Below, piece after piece: positions 53,648-62,482 of a DNA stretch of 64,000 nt (its first letter is position 1; every line of letters begins with the position of its first letter). The DNA lies in assembly GCF_030816155.1 (NCBI RefSeq), contig NZ_JAUSXR010000001.1, positions 744,001 through 808,000 of the forward strand, written 5' to 3'. Made by a program: the position numbers and the translations under genes. The stretch comes from Arthrobacter woluwensis (GTDB lineage: Bacteria; Actinomycetota; Actinomycetes; Actinomycetales; Micrococcaceae). The notes beneath the pieces are model-generated. The model was not told the DNA's origin and did not search any database. It saw nothing but the letters and a program-made list of their open reading frames with translations.

Positions 53648-55006
53648 ATGAGTGCACCAGCAGGGCAGGGGCTGCCACGCGTACTCATCAGCGCCTACGC
53701 CTGCGGCCCCGGGCTCGGTTCCGAGCCCGGGGCGGGGTGGGCGGTGGTGGAGGCCGCCGCCCGCCACGCCCGGGTCTGGGTCATGACGCGGGAGCGGTTC
53801 GCCCCCGCGATCGCCCGGGCCCTGGCGGCGGACAGCTTCCTGGCCTCCCGGGTGAGGCCGGTCTACGTCGACCTCCCGGACCGGTACCTGCGGGCCAAGC
53901 GCCGGCACCGGGACGTCTACTGGTACTACCCGTTGTGGCAGCGGGAGTCGGCCCGGGTCGCCCGGCGGCTGCACCAGGAACACCACTTCACGCTCCTGCA
54001 TCACGCCACCTTCGCGGCGGACTGGATGCCGAGCGGTCTGGCGCCCCTGGCCCGCGACCTCCCCCTGGTCTGGGGACCCGTGGGCGGCGCCACCTATGTG
54101 CCGCCGGAGCTGTGGCGCTGGCTCGGCGTCCGGGGCACGGTGCACGAGTTGCTGCGGAGTGCCGCCACGCGCGCCATGCGGCGTCTCAGCACCGGCCCGA
54201 CGGCGGCCCGCGCCGCCGTCACGGTGGCGCTCAACGCGGACACGGCTCGCCGCTTCCGCTCGGCCGGTGACGTGCTGATCGCGCCCAATGTGGTGCTCGA
54301 GGACCCGGAGCCCGCTGGTGCTCCGGGCTCGGCCCCGGGCTCGACCCCCGCTCCGGCCCACCGGGACGCCGCCGTGCCGGAGGTCCGGCCTGGGGCCCCG
54401 GCGCCGCCGCAGGAGCTGAATGCGCTGTTCGTGGGCCGCCTCGTCGCCTGGAAGGGCGTCCGGCTGGCCCTGGCCGCCGTGGCGGAGAACCCGCAGTGGT
54501 CCCTCACCTTCGTGGGGGACGGCCCGGAACGGGAGTGGCTGGAGGCCATGGCCCGCCGGCGCGGTATGGCGCAGCGGGTGCACTTCCTGGGTCAGCTCGA
54601 GCGGTCCGAGGTCCTCCGTCTCATGGGCCTGGCCGACGCTCTGCTGTTCCCGTCCCTGCACGATTCGTGCGGCTGGGTGGTGGGGGAGGCCCTGAGCCGC
54701 GGCCTTCCCGTGGTGTGCGTGGATCTCGGCGGGCCGCCGTCGTTCCTCGCCGAGCGGGGGCAGGCGGTCCCCGTCGGCCGGGCGGTGGTGGCGGATCTGT
54801 GCCAGCGCCTCGACACCCTGCGCGTGGACACCCTGCGCCTGGGGGCCCGGAGGCCCGGTCTGGACGGCAGCGCCGCGTGGCCCCTCCCGGATCCCGCGTC
54901 CTGGACTCAGGAGGCCTTCACGGCACGCGTCGGCGACTGGTACCGAAGGGCGCTCGCCGCCCAGCCGGCCCACCCGCGGAAGCCGGTGGACCATGTCACC
55001 TCATGA
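53648..55006 (+). CDS. GT4 family glycosyltransferase
   Basis: 452-residue GT-B enzyme. N-terminal SAYACGPGLGSEPGAGW is the loop of a known GT4 subgroup; WGPVGGATYVPPE follows. The C-terminal domain has FVGRLVAWKG, FVGDGPER and the donor-site stretch PSLHDSCGWVVGEALSRGLP. A ~35-residue Pro/Ala linker between the domains is unusually long. I prefer the ATG at 53648 (7 nt after AAAGGAG) over 53642. The stop lies 14 bp inside the next gene. Confidence 0.85.
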   Translation: MSAPAGQGLPRVLISAYACGPGLGSEPGAGWAVVEAAARHARVWVMTRERFAPAIARALAADSFLASRVRPVYVDLPDRYLRAKRRHRDVYWYYPLWQRESARVARRLHQEHHFTLLHHATFAADWMPSGLAPLARDLPLVWGPVGGATYVPPELWRWLGVRGTVHELLRSAATRAMRRLSTGPTAARAAVTVALNADTARRFRSAGDVLIAPNVVLEDPEPAGAPGSAPGSTPAPAHRDAAVPEVRPGAPAPPQELNALFVGRLVAWKGVRLALAAVAENPQWSLTFVGDGPEREWLEAMARRRGMAQRVHFLGQLERSEVLRLMGLADALLFPSLHDSCGWVVGEALSRGLPVVCVDLGGPPSFLAERGQAVPVGRAVVADLCQRLDTLRVDTLRLGARRPGLDGSAAWPLPDPASWTQEAFTARVGDWYRRALAAQPAHPRKPVDHVTS

Positions 55007-56453
55007 GGACGCGGCGTTCGGCCGCCGGCGGTTCCTGCAGCTCGCCATGCTCGGCACCGCAGGCTTGCTGACCGCGTGCTCGGCCGGCGCCGTCGCGCCT
55101 CCGGCCGCGACTCCGACGCCGACCCGCACCACCAGCACCCTGGACGACCTGCTGGGGCAGCAGGTGTTCGCGATCGCGCACCGCGGTTCCGGCGACACCT
55201 GGCCCGAGCACACGCTGCGGGCCTACACCGAGGCCGTGGCCGCGGGCGCCATGGCCGTGGAGGTCTCCGTGCACATGACCAAGGACGGCGTCCTGGTGTG
55301 TCATCACGACACCAGCCTCTCCCGCATGACCGGCGTGGACCGGGACATCAAGGACCTGACCTTTGAAGAACTCGCGGCCATCCGCAACGACGCCCGGGCC
55401 TGGCTCGGCCCGGCCACCCCCCTCGAACCGATCCCGGCGTTCCGGGACGTGCTGGACGCGCTCGCGCACCGGACGGTGCTGTTCATCGAGGACAAGTCCG
55501 GGGAACACGCCAAGGAGGTGCTGGATCTCATGGATTTCTACCCGGGCTCCACCTCGCACATGGTGTGGAAGCAGACCGCGGCATCCGGCTCCTACAAGGA
55601 GGCGCGGAGGCGCGGCTACACGCTGTGGGGATACTTCATGGACGACGCGGACCGGCAGTTCGACCGATACCAGGACCGTTTCGACCTCCTGGGCATCTAC
55701 CACGGGGCGTCGGACCAGGCCATGCGGGATCTGGTGGCCTTCGGCAAGCCCGTCATCTGCTGGGAGATCCACACGCGTGCCATGCGGAAGCGGGTGGTGG
55801 ACCTTGGCGTCCGCGGGCTGATGTGCTCCAACTACCCGTACGTCACCGCGTCCGGCGCGCTCGCCGGCAGGGACGACTTCGGTTCGGGGCGGCGTGCCAC
55901 CGGCGATCTGCCGTGGATCCTGACCCCCAAATACCAGCCGCGCTTCGATGAGCCGTCCCGCGGTCTGGACTTCGCCTTCGCCTCGGCCGCCACCTACGTC
56001 CTGGGGTCCCTGGGGCCCCTCGCCGCGCCGTCGTACGGCTGCACGTTCAGCCTCTGCTGGCCGGAGGAGCTGCCGGCGCCCGACGACGGCGCGGGGCTGG
56101 CCCTGGCGCTCGCGCAGGACGATCCGGCACTCGTCTCCGGACCTGCCGCGGCGGCGTACCTGGTGCAGCTGAGCCCCCAGGGGAAGCTCACCCTGCTGCT
56201 GCGGCAGGGGGCCGCGAGCGGCGACCGGGTGCTCGCCACCGTCCAGACCGCCCCCGTGAAAGCGGGGGAGTGGGCCTCGATCCGTCTCGACGTGAGCGCG
56301 GCGTCGCTGACCGTCTCACGGGACGGCGACGCCGGCTGGAAGGCGACGGCGGCGGACGGAGCGCTGCGCGGAGGCTACCTCGCGCTGGTCAAGGGCTACC
56401 GCACGCCGCAGACGGTCCGTTTCCGCGACGTCGCGGTGCTCGCCGCGCCTTGA
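54993..56453 (+). CDS. Glycerophosphodiester phosphodiesterase-like lipoprotein
   Basis: 486 residues. The N-terminus has RRRFLQL (twin-arginine-like) and a lipobox LLTAC with Cys29, so it is probably exported and lipid-anchored. GDPD domain (~58-300): His63 in IAHRGSGDTWPEHT, His105 in CHHDTS and Glu in LFIEDKSG are present, but the metal-binding ExD motif reads E90-V-S92, with Ser in place of Asp. The C-terminal ~170 residues form a LamG-like carbohydrate-binding fold. It may trim glycerol-phosphate groups of the polymer or, if inactive, only bind them. Its 3' end overlaps the convergent glycosyltransferase by 58 bp. Confidence 0.82.
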   Translation: MSPHEDAAFGRRRFLQLAMLGTAGLLTACSAGAVAPPAATPTPTRTTSTLDDLLGQQVFAIAHRGSGDTWPEHTLRAYTEAVAAGAMAVEVSVHMTKDGVLVCHHDTSLSRMTGVDRDIKDLTFEELAAIRNDARAWLGPATPLEPIPAFRDVLDALAHRTVLFIEDKSGEHAKEVLDLMDFYPGSTSHMVWKQTAASGSYKEARRRGYTLWGYFMDDADRQFDRYQDRFDLLGIYHGASDQAMRDLVAFGKPVICWEIHTRAMRKRVVDLGVRGLMCSNYPYVTASGALAGRDDFGSGRRATGDLPWILTPKYQPRFDEPSRGLDFAFASAATYVLGSLGPLAAPSYGCTFSLCWPEELPAPDDGAGLALALAQDDPALVSGPAAAAYLVQLSPQGKLTLLLRQGAASGDRVLATVQTAPVKAGEWASIRLDVSAASLTVSRDGDAGWKATAADGALRGGYLALVKGYRTPQTVRFRDVAVLAAP

Positions 56454-57661
56454 ACCCGTCTTCTCAGGCGGGCACGCCGGCCGCCACGGCCCTCCGCGTA
56501 CACGGCTTCGAGCCGCCGGAGATTGTCCGCGGCGCCGTAACGCTCCGCATGCCGCGCGAGGGCGGCACGGCCCATGCGGCGCGCCACCCCGGGCTTCAGG
56601 ACGTCCGCGAGGACTCGGGTGAGCGAGTCCGGGTCGCCGGAGCGGAAGGTGACCGCGGCGCCGTCGTCGCCGGTCAGTTCGGGGAAGACACCCTGATCCG
56701 GCACCACGGCGCCCAGCCCGTGAGCGAAGCCCTCCACGACGCTCAGGCCGAAGGTCTCGAAGACCCGGGAGGAGTTCACGAGAAGGCGAGCCCGCCCCAG
56801 CCGGGCCATGGCCTCGGCCCGCGGCAGTGCTCCCAGGAACTGCACGGTGCGCAGCCCGCGCCGGGCCACTTGCGCCTCCAGCGCGGGGCGGAGTGGCCCG
56901 TCCCCGATCACGAGGAGCGGGCCGAAGGAGTCCCGCCAGGCGTCCAGCAGGACGTCGGGTCCCTTCTCCGGGGAGAGCCGCCCGAGGTACACCACGGGCG
57001 CGTCATCTGACGTAACACTCACGTCATCCGGGGCCGCGGCGGGCACGAAATGCGGTTTGACCGCGATCCGGTCCGGATCCAGGCCCTGGGAGGCAAACAG
57101 ATCGCGGGCGAAATCGCTCATGACCACGAACTTCGTCACTCCGTGCGTCCAGGTGCCCAGCGCTCGGTGGAGTCCGATGCTCACCGTGAGGGGAAGAGTC
57201 GCCGCGGCCGAGCCCCGGTAGCAGCCGTGGCGCAGTCCGGGGAGCGGACCGGCGCCGGCGAGACAGTCCGTGCACGGCTTCCCGTCCCGCAGGAACGTGC
57301 CGTCGGCGCAGAACATCCGGTAGTTGTGCAAAGTCATGACCACAGGCACCGCGGCGTCCCGGGCGGCGAGCAGGATCGAGGGGCTGAGCAGGGGGAACGT
57401 GTTGTGCACGTGCAGCACATCCGGCCGCTCGCGCTCCAGCACGCCGGCCAGATCCCGCCGGGCGGAGGGCGAGTGCACCACGTTCAGGGGCACCAGGACC
57501 TTGCGGGCCACGGGCATCCGGGCGATGTCATCGGAGTGCCGTGCGAAGTGCCCCACCTGGTGTCCGGCGGCCTCCAGAAGGCCCATTTCCTGCCGCACCA
57601 CGGAATCCTCGCCGGACGGCTGAGCTGAGCGATAGTAATTGTGAGCTACCAGTATCTTCAC
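56396..57661 (-). CDS. GT4 family glycosyltransferase, minus strand
   Basis: 421-residue GT4 enzyme. The N-terminus KILVAHNYYRSAQPSGEDSVV, the Cys-rich loop MFCADGTFLRDGKPCTDC, GRLSPEKGPDVLL and the donor-site Glu in FETFGLSVVEG are all typical. The frame opens at 57703, but the GTG at 57661 preceded by AAAGG gives the standard start. It is the only reversed gene in the central part of the cluster. The last ~20 residues are Arg-rich and overlap the end of the GDPD-like gene. Confidence 0.85.
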   Translation of the reverse strand: MKILVAHNYYRSAQPSGEDSVVRQEMGLLEAAGHQVGHFARHSDDIARMPVARKVLVPLNVVHSPSARRDLAGVLERERPDVLHVHNTFPLLSPSILLAARDAAVPVVMTLHNYRMFCADGTFLRDGKPCTDCLAGAGPLPGLRHGCYRGSAAATLPLTVSIGLHRALGTWTHGVTKFVVMSDFARDLFASQGLDPDRIAVKPHFVPAAAPDDVSVTSDDAPVVYLGRLSPEKGPDVLLDAWRDSFGPLLVIGDGPLRPALEAQVARRGLRTVQFLGALPRAEAMARLGRARLLVNSSRVFETFGLSVVEGFAHGLGAVVPDQGVFPELTGDDGAAVTFRSGDPDSLTRVLADVLKPGVARRMGRAALARHAERYGAADNLRRLEAVYAEGRGGRRARLRRRVQGAASTATSRKRTVCGVR

Positions 57662-57747
57662 TAGAATCGACCTTTGACTTGTCAGGGGCGAGTTCTCAAC
57701 CATGCAATTCCAGGGCGCCGGTCTCCGTCCGTAAACAAAGAGAGCCT

Positions 57748-59313
57748 ATGGCGAACCCTTCCTCGAACCATGCCTTGAACACCTCCCCAGAGCCTCGGAG
57801 ACAGCGCGCGAAACACCGTGCAGCGCGGCGCCGGATCCCCGCCGTCCTGGCCCTCGCAGGCCTTCTGGGCGGCGGTCTGCTGACCGTCTCCGCCCCGGGC
57901 GCCGCGGAAGCCGCCGAGCCCGCCTGCACCGTGACGGTCGCACCCGGCACGGAGATCGCGGACGTGGTCAACGCGAAGCCGCAGGGCGCCGTGATCTGCC
58001 TCGCGGCCGGCCGCCACACGGTCAACCGCACCATCTCGCCCAAGGCGCAGCAGGAACTCCGGGGCCTTCCCGGTTCCATCCTGGACGGCGCCAAGCAGCT
58101 CACCGCCTGGACCCTGTACCAGCCGGCGGGTCAGCCCGCCCGCTGGCAGTCCCGCGGGAGTCTCCCCGCCGCGTACACCGGACCCGGCCAGTGTGAGACC
58201 GCCGGCAGCACCAGCTGCAATCTCGCCGAGGACCTGTTCTACGACGGCGCGCGACTGCGCCGCGTGAACAGCCTGGCCGCCGTCGTGCCCGGCACCTTCT
58301 TCGCGGACTATGCGAGCAACACCCTGACGGTCGGCAGCACCCCGGTGTCCCACAGCGTCCGCATGGCCCGGCTCCAGACCGCCATCTCCTCGACCCAGGC
58401 CGGGGTGAAACTCACCGGGCTGACGGTCCAGCACTTCGCCAACCGGTCCCAGCGCGGGGCCGTGGTCGTGTCCGGCACGGATTGGCGGGTCACCGGCAAC
58501 ACGGTCAGCGACAACCACGGCGTGGGCATCGTGGCCGATCAGGCCGTCCGCCCGCAGATCCTGAACAACACGGTGATCCGGAACGGCCAGCTCGGCCTGA
58601 CCCTGTACCGCACCAGCAGCGCCACGGTCACGGGCAACACCGTGAACGGCAACAACACGGCAGGCTACTGGATCGCCGACTGGGAGTCCGGCGGCATCAA
58701 GACCACGTACTCGAGCGCCCTGATCCAGCGCAACACCGTGTCCGGGAACCTGGGGATCGGGGTCTGGGCCGATGTGCAGTCCGACGGCATCACCGTGGAC
58801 GCCAACACGATCTCCGGCAACTACGCGGACGGCGTGCGCTACGAGATCAGCCGCCACGGCGTCATCACGAACAACACCGTCACGGACAACGCGAAGCGGA
58901 TGGGCCGGGGCGGCGGAACGGGCCTCTGGTCGGGCGCCGGGATCGACGTCAACACCTCGTCCAACGTGACGATCACCGGGAACGTGCTCCGGGGCAACCT
59001 CAACGGCGTCAGCCTCCAGGCCCGCAACCGCGGCACCAGTTCGTGGGGCACGTACCTGCTGAGGACCGTGACCGTGTCCGGCAACACCGTGGACATGGGC
59101 GCCGGGTCCCCGGCGACCGCCGCGACCGGCATCGTCGCCACGCCGGACCGCGTCCTCACGCCCTCCACCGCGGGGATCGCGTTCAGCCGGAACTCCTACA
59201 CGCTGGCCACCAGCACGCAGAAGGGCTTCAACAAGGTCAACGCACTCGTCACATATCCTGGCTGGAAGAGCGCGGGGTTCGACTCCACCGCCAGTGTGGC
59301 GTACCTTCGCTGA
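57748..59313 (+). CDS. Secreted right-handed beta-helix protein
   Basis: 521 residues with a long basic N-region (RRQRAKHRAARRRIP), a hydrophobic core and a signal cleavage site near AEAA (~residue 55). Residues ~225-500 are PbH1 repeats (VTGNTVSDNHGVGIV, ILNNTVIRNGQLGL, ITGNVLRGNLNGVSL), the fold of polysaccharide lyases, hydrolases and epimerases. No catalytic residues can be assigned by eye. The ATG follows AAAGAGAG. Divergent from the glycosyltransferase at 56396 across an 86-bp promoter gap. It could modify or depolymerise the exported polysaccharide. Confidence 0.8.
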   Translation: MANPSSNHALNTSPEPRRQRAKHRAARRRIPAVLALAGLLGGGLLTVSAPGAAEAAEPACTVTVAPGTEIADVVNAKPQGAVICLAAGRHTVNRTISPKAQQELRGLPGSILDGAKQLTAWTLYQPAGQPARWQSRGSLPAAYTGPGQCETAGSTSCNLAEDLFYDGARLRRVNSLAAVVPGTFFADYASNTLTVGSTPVSHSVRMARLQTAISSTQAGVKLTGLTVQHFANRSQRGAVVVSGTDWRVTGNTVSDNHGVGIVADQAVRPQILNNTVIRNGQLGLTLYRTSSATVTGNTVNGNNTAGYWIADWESGGIKTTYSSALIQRNTVSGNLGIGVWADVQSDGITVDANTISGNYADGVRYEISRHGVITNNTVTDNAKRMGRGGGTGLWSGAGIDVNTSSNVTITGNVLRGNLNGVSLQARNRGTSSWGTYLLRTVTVSGNTVDMGAGSPATAATGIVATPDRVLTPSTAGIAFSRNSYTLATSTQKGFNKVNALVTYPGWKSAGFDSTASVAYLR

Positions 59314-59384
59314 CATAGCCTTCGGGGTGGCGCCTTCCGGGCACCGTGAGGTGTCCGGGGGCCGGCGGGAGTGAGGGGCTGTCC

Positions 59385-60149
59385 ATGGGGATCCAGGGCA
59401 CGCAGTCCGGCAGGGGTGAGGACCGCGGGATCGCCGCGTCCTTGCAGATCCTGAAAGGCAAGCAGAAGACCTCAAAGGGTGCCTCCGCGTACGTCCGGTT
59501 CTTCAACCGCCCGTTCGGACGGGTGCTCGCCGCAGTGGCCCACCGCCTGGGCCTGACCCCGAACATCGTCACGGCCATCAGCGCGCTGGCCACTTTCGGA
59601 GGACTCGCCGTGCTGGCGTTCTCCCCGGTCACGCCCGTCACGGGTCTTCTCGTGGCGGCGCTCCTGGTCCTGGGCTACGCCTTCGATTCGGCGGACGGCC
59701 AGCTGGCGCGGCTGCGCGGCGGCGGAAGCTTCGCCGGCGAGTGGCTGGACCACGTGGTGGATGCCGCCAAGATGTCCCTGTTCCACCTGGTGGTCCTGTT
59801 CGCCTGGGCGCGCACCGGCACGGAATCCGGGCTGTGGCTGGTGCTGCCCGGGGCGTACGCCTTCCTGGCGGCGTTCTTCTTCTGCACCATCATGCTGACG
59901 GATCAGCTGCGCCGGGCGCACCGCGGCTCCAGCGGCATGCGCCTGGCCGGCGAGGGCAGCTCCTCCGTGCTGTACTCGCTGGCCGTGCTGCCGACCGAAT
60001 ACGGGGTGCTGGCCTGCGTGTTCGTGCTGTGGGGCTGGCCGGCGCTGTTCCAGTGGGTCTACCTCGCGCTCTTCGTGTGCAATGTGCTCTTCCTGTGCCT
60101 GGCGCTGCCGAAGTGGTACCGCGAACTGTCCGGCTTCGGCCGGACCTGA
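59385..60149 (+). CDS. CDP-alcohol phosphatidyltransferase family protein
   Basis: 254-residue membrane enzyme with about six helices. The catalytic motif is complete: DSADGQLARLRGGG followed by GEWLDHVVD (DxxDGxxAR...G...D...D). Enzymes of this family transfer a phospho-alcohol from a CDP-alcohol to a second alcohol. In a polysaccharide cluster with a TagD homologue, a role in adding glycerol-phosphate or making a phosphoglycolipid is plausible but unproven. Start is the ATG at 59385 after a GAGGGG site. It converges on fcl across an 89-bp gap without a clear terminator. Confidence 0.85.
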   Translation: MGIQGTQSGRGEDRGIAASLQILKGKQKTSKGASAYVRFFNRPFGRVLAAVAHRLGLTPNIVTAISALATFGGLAVLAFSPVTPVTGLLVAALLVLGYAFDSADGQLARLRGGGSFAGEWLDHVVDAAKMSLFHLVVLFAWARTGTESGLWLVLPGAYAFLAAFFFCTIMLTDQLRRAHRGSSGMRLAGEGSSSVLYSLAVLPTEYGVLACVFVLWGWPALFQWVYLALFVCNVLFLCLALPKWYRELSGFGRT

Positions 60150-60238
60150 GCGGCGCCACGTGGCCGGGCCTCCCAGCTGGTGAGCGCAGGACGACGACGG
60201 CGGCCGGCGGGCCGCTGACGGCCTGGGACCGCGGGGTC

Positions 60239-61258
60239 TCAGGCCGTCCGTGCTTCCTCCTCGTGCGCATCGAGCCACTGCACGGTGCGCTCGACGCCTT
60301 CCCGCAAGCCCGTCCGCGCCCGCCAGCCGAGTCCGGTGAGCCGGGAGACGTCCATCATCTTGCGCGGGGTCCCGTCCGGCTTCGTGGCGTCCCAGACGGT
60401 CTCGCCCTCGTAGCCGACGACCTCCGCGATGAGGGCCGCGAGGTCCTTGATGCTGATCTCGGAGCCGGTGCCCACGTTCAGGTGGCGGCCGCCGTCGTAG
60501 TTGTCCAGGAGGAAGAGGCAGGCGTCCGCGCAGTCGTCCGCGTAGAGGAACTCCCGCAGCGGCGTGCCGGTGCCCCAGTTCGTGACGGTGGCCGCGCCGT
60601 CGTCGCGGGCCTGCCGGTACCGCATGATCAGTGCCGGCAGCACATGGGAGACGCCCGGCCGGAAGTTGTCCCCGGGGCCGTAGAGGTTGCTGGGCATGGC
60701 GCTGATCCACGGCAGCCCGTACTGCCGGCGCACGGCTTTGACGTACTGGATCCCGGCGATCTTGGCCACCGCGTAGGCGTCGTTGGTGACTTCCAGCTTG
60801 CCGGTGAGCAGCGCGTCCTCGGGGATCGGCTGCGGCGCGAACCGCGGATAGATGCAGCTCGATCCCAGGAAGAGGAGTTTGTGGACCCGGTGCCGCACCG
60901 CACTGTCCATGACGTTCCCCTGGATCCTCAGATTCTCGCTCAGGAAGTCCACCGGGAAGTCGTTGTTGGCCTGGATGCCGCCCACTTTCGCGGCAGCCAG
61001 GGCCACGTGGCGTGGCTGATGCTCGGCGAAGAAGTCCTCCACCGCGGTCCGGTCCAGCAGATCGAGCTCCGAGGAGGGCACTCCGATCAGGTGAGTGAAG
61101 CCGGCCCGTTCGAGGCGCCGCCAGATCGCCGATCCGATCAGTCCGCGGTGCCCGGCCACGTAGAACGGAGCGTCCCGGTCCAGGATGCCGGTGTCGGCCT
61201 GCGCGGCGTCATCGGTCTCCACCGTCTCCCCAGTGCTCATGGCTGTCCGGGTGCTCAT
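60239..61258 (-). CDS. fcl: GDP-L-fucose synthase
   Basis: 339-residue epimerase/reductase of the extended SDR family making GDP-L-fucose from the Gmd product. NADP loop [27 protein letters not shown], the catalytic AYAVAKIAG (Tyr and Lys) and [12 protein letters not shown] are diagnostic. A ~30-residue acidic N-terminal extension is present. The ATG overlaps the gmd stop (ATGA), so gmd-fcl is one unit. Confidence 0.93.
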   Translation of the reverse strand: MSTRTAMSTGETVETDDAAQADTGILDRDAPFYVAGHRGLIGSAIWRRLERAGFTHLIGVPSSELDLLDRTAVEDFFAEHQPRHVALAAAKVGGIQANNDFPVDFLSENLRIQGNVMDSAVRHRVHKLLFLGSSCIYPRFAPQPIPEDALLTGKLEVTNDAYAVAKIAGIQYVKAVRRQYGLPWISAMPSNLYGPGDNFRPGVSHVLPALIMRYRQARDDGAATVTNWGTGTPLREFLYADDCADACLFLLDNYDGGRHLNVGTGSEISIKDLAALIAEVVGYEGETVWDATKPDGTPRKMMDVSRLTGLGWRARTGLREGVERTVQWLDAHEEEARTA

Positions 61259-62298
61259 GTCAGCTCCAGGCTGGCGTTCCAGGAGGGGAGCGTGACCTGG
61301 TCCACCACATGCCCCTGTGGGCTTCCGAGCTCGGCCAGGTCATGGGCCACCATGAGGCGGGCCAGGTCCTCGGCGCCCACGGACGCCTTCCAGCCCAGGT
61401 CGACCTGGGCGTTCGTGGGATCGCCGATGAGCGAGTCCACCTCGGTGGGCCGGAGGTACCGTTCGTCGAATTCGACGTGGTCCCTCCAGTGCAGTCCGAC
61501 GCTTCCGAAGGCGTACTCCAGGAACTGCTGCACCGTGGTGGGCGTGCTCGTGGCGAGGACGTAGTCCTGGGGAGTGTCCACCTGCAGCATGCGCCACATG
61601 CCCTCGACATACTCGGCGGCATAGCCCCAGTCACGGATGGCGTCCAGATTTCCCAGATACAGGCGGTCCGCCTTCCCGGAGGCGATGGAGGCCACCGCCC
61701 GGGTGATCTTCCGGGTGACGAACGTGGCGCCGCGCCGCGGGGATTCATGGTTGAACAGGATCCCGTTGACGGCGAACATGCCGTAGGCCTCGCGGTAGTT
61801 GCGGGTCATCCAGTAGCTGTAGACCTTCGCGGCGCCGTACGGGGAACGCGGATAGAACGGCGTCTCCTCGTTCTGCGGCGGCGGCGAGGCTCCGAACATC
61901 TCGGAGGTGGAGGCCTGGTAGAACCGGGTGTCCACCCCGGCGAGGCGGACGGCTTCGAGGAAGCGCGAGGTGCCCAGACCGGTGGTGTTGCCGGTGTGGA
62001 TCGGCTCGTCGAAGGAGACCCGCACATGTGATTGGGCGGCCAGGTTGTAGACCTCGTCCGGCTGGATCTGTGCCAGCAGCGTGACGAGCCGCGCGCCGTC
62101 GTCCATGTCCCCGTAGTGGAGGAACAGGCGCGCATCGCTCTCGTGGGGATCCACGTAGAGGTGGTCGATACGGGCCGTGTTGAACGCGGAACTGCGGCGG
62201 ATGAGACCGTGGACCTCGTAGCCCTTGAGTAGTAGTAGTTCGGCCAGGTAAGACCCGTCCTGGCCCGTGATTCCAGCGATGAATGCACGTCTCGCCAT
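61255..62298 (-). CDS. gmd: GDP-mannose 4,6-dehydratase
   Basis: 347-residue SDR dehydratase, first step from GDP-mannose to GDP-L-fucose. [12 protein letters not shown] at the N-terminus, [35 protein letters not shown] and the Tyr/Lys of the active site ([10 protein letters not shown]) match the family closely. The ATG at 62298 follows AAGGAG; the longer upstream frame runs through the promoter. GDP-mannose must be supplied by genes outside the window. Confidence 0.94.
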   Translation of the reverse strand: MARRAFIAGITGQDGSYLAELLLLKGYEVHGLIRRSSAFNTARIDHLYVDPHESDARLFLHYGDMDDGARLVTLLAQIQPDEVYNLAAQSHVRVSFDEPIHTGNTTGLGTSRFLEAVRLAGVDTRFYQASTSEMFGASPPPQNEETPFYPRSPYGAAKVYSYWMTRNYREAYGMFAVNGILFNHESPRRGATFVTRKITRAVASIASGKADRLYLGNLDAIRDWGYAAEYVEGMWRMLQVDTPQDYVLATSTPTTVQQFLEYAFGSVGLHWRDHVEFDERYLRPTEVDSLIGDPTNAQVDLGWKASVGAEDLARLMVAHDLAELGSPQGHVVDQVTLPSWNASLELT

Positions 62299-62392
62299 GT
62301 CCCTGCTCCTTAGCGATTCCTGCTGATGTCTGCACGCTACGGGGCGCCGTGGCGCCAGGCCCGAGTAGGGACTACGCAATTCGGGGTGCCGG

Positions 62393-62405
62393 GTACTTAG
62401 GTAGT
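62393..62405. promoter_or_regulatory. TAC-N4-GTAGT box, copy 3
   Basis: GTACTTAGGTAGT, matching the two boxes upstream of the sugar transferase gene. It lies 95 bp before the gmd start and 78 bp before sufS; a related GTAGGGACTAC element is at 62365-62375. It is followed by CC-GG and GGCGCC as at copy 1. Confidence 0.5.
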
Positions 62406-62482
62406 CCTGGGAGGCGCCCCGGGCCCGGGTGGTGCGAGAATAGACCAGGCAAATGTTTCCTAAATAAGGCGGAGGTGGGAAC

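Noticed and set aside
50112..53678. A 1188-codon minus-strand open frame opposite the giant exoprotein
   Set aside because: Composition is that of a shadow frame with no domain motif; the plus-strand gene has a signal peptide and clear domains.
62206..62240. GTAGTAGTAG run near the gmd start as another regulatory box
   Set aside because: It lies inside gmd coding sequence (repeated Leu codons on the minus strand) and lacks the TAC half-site.
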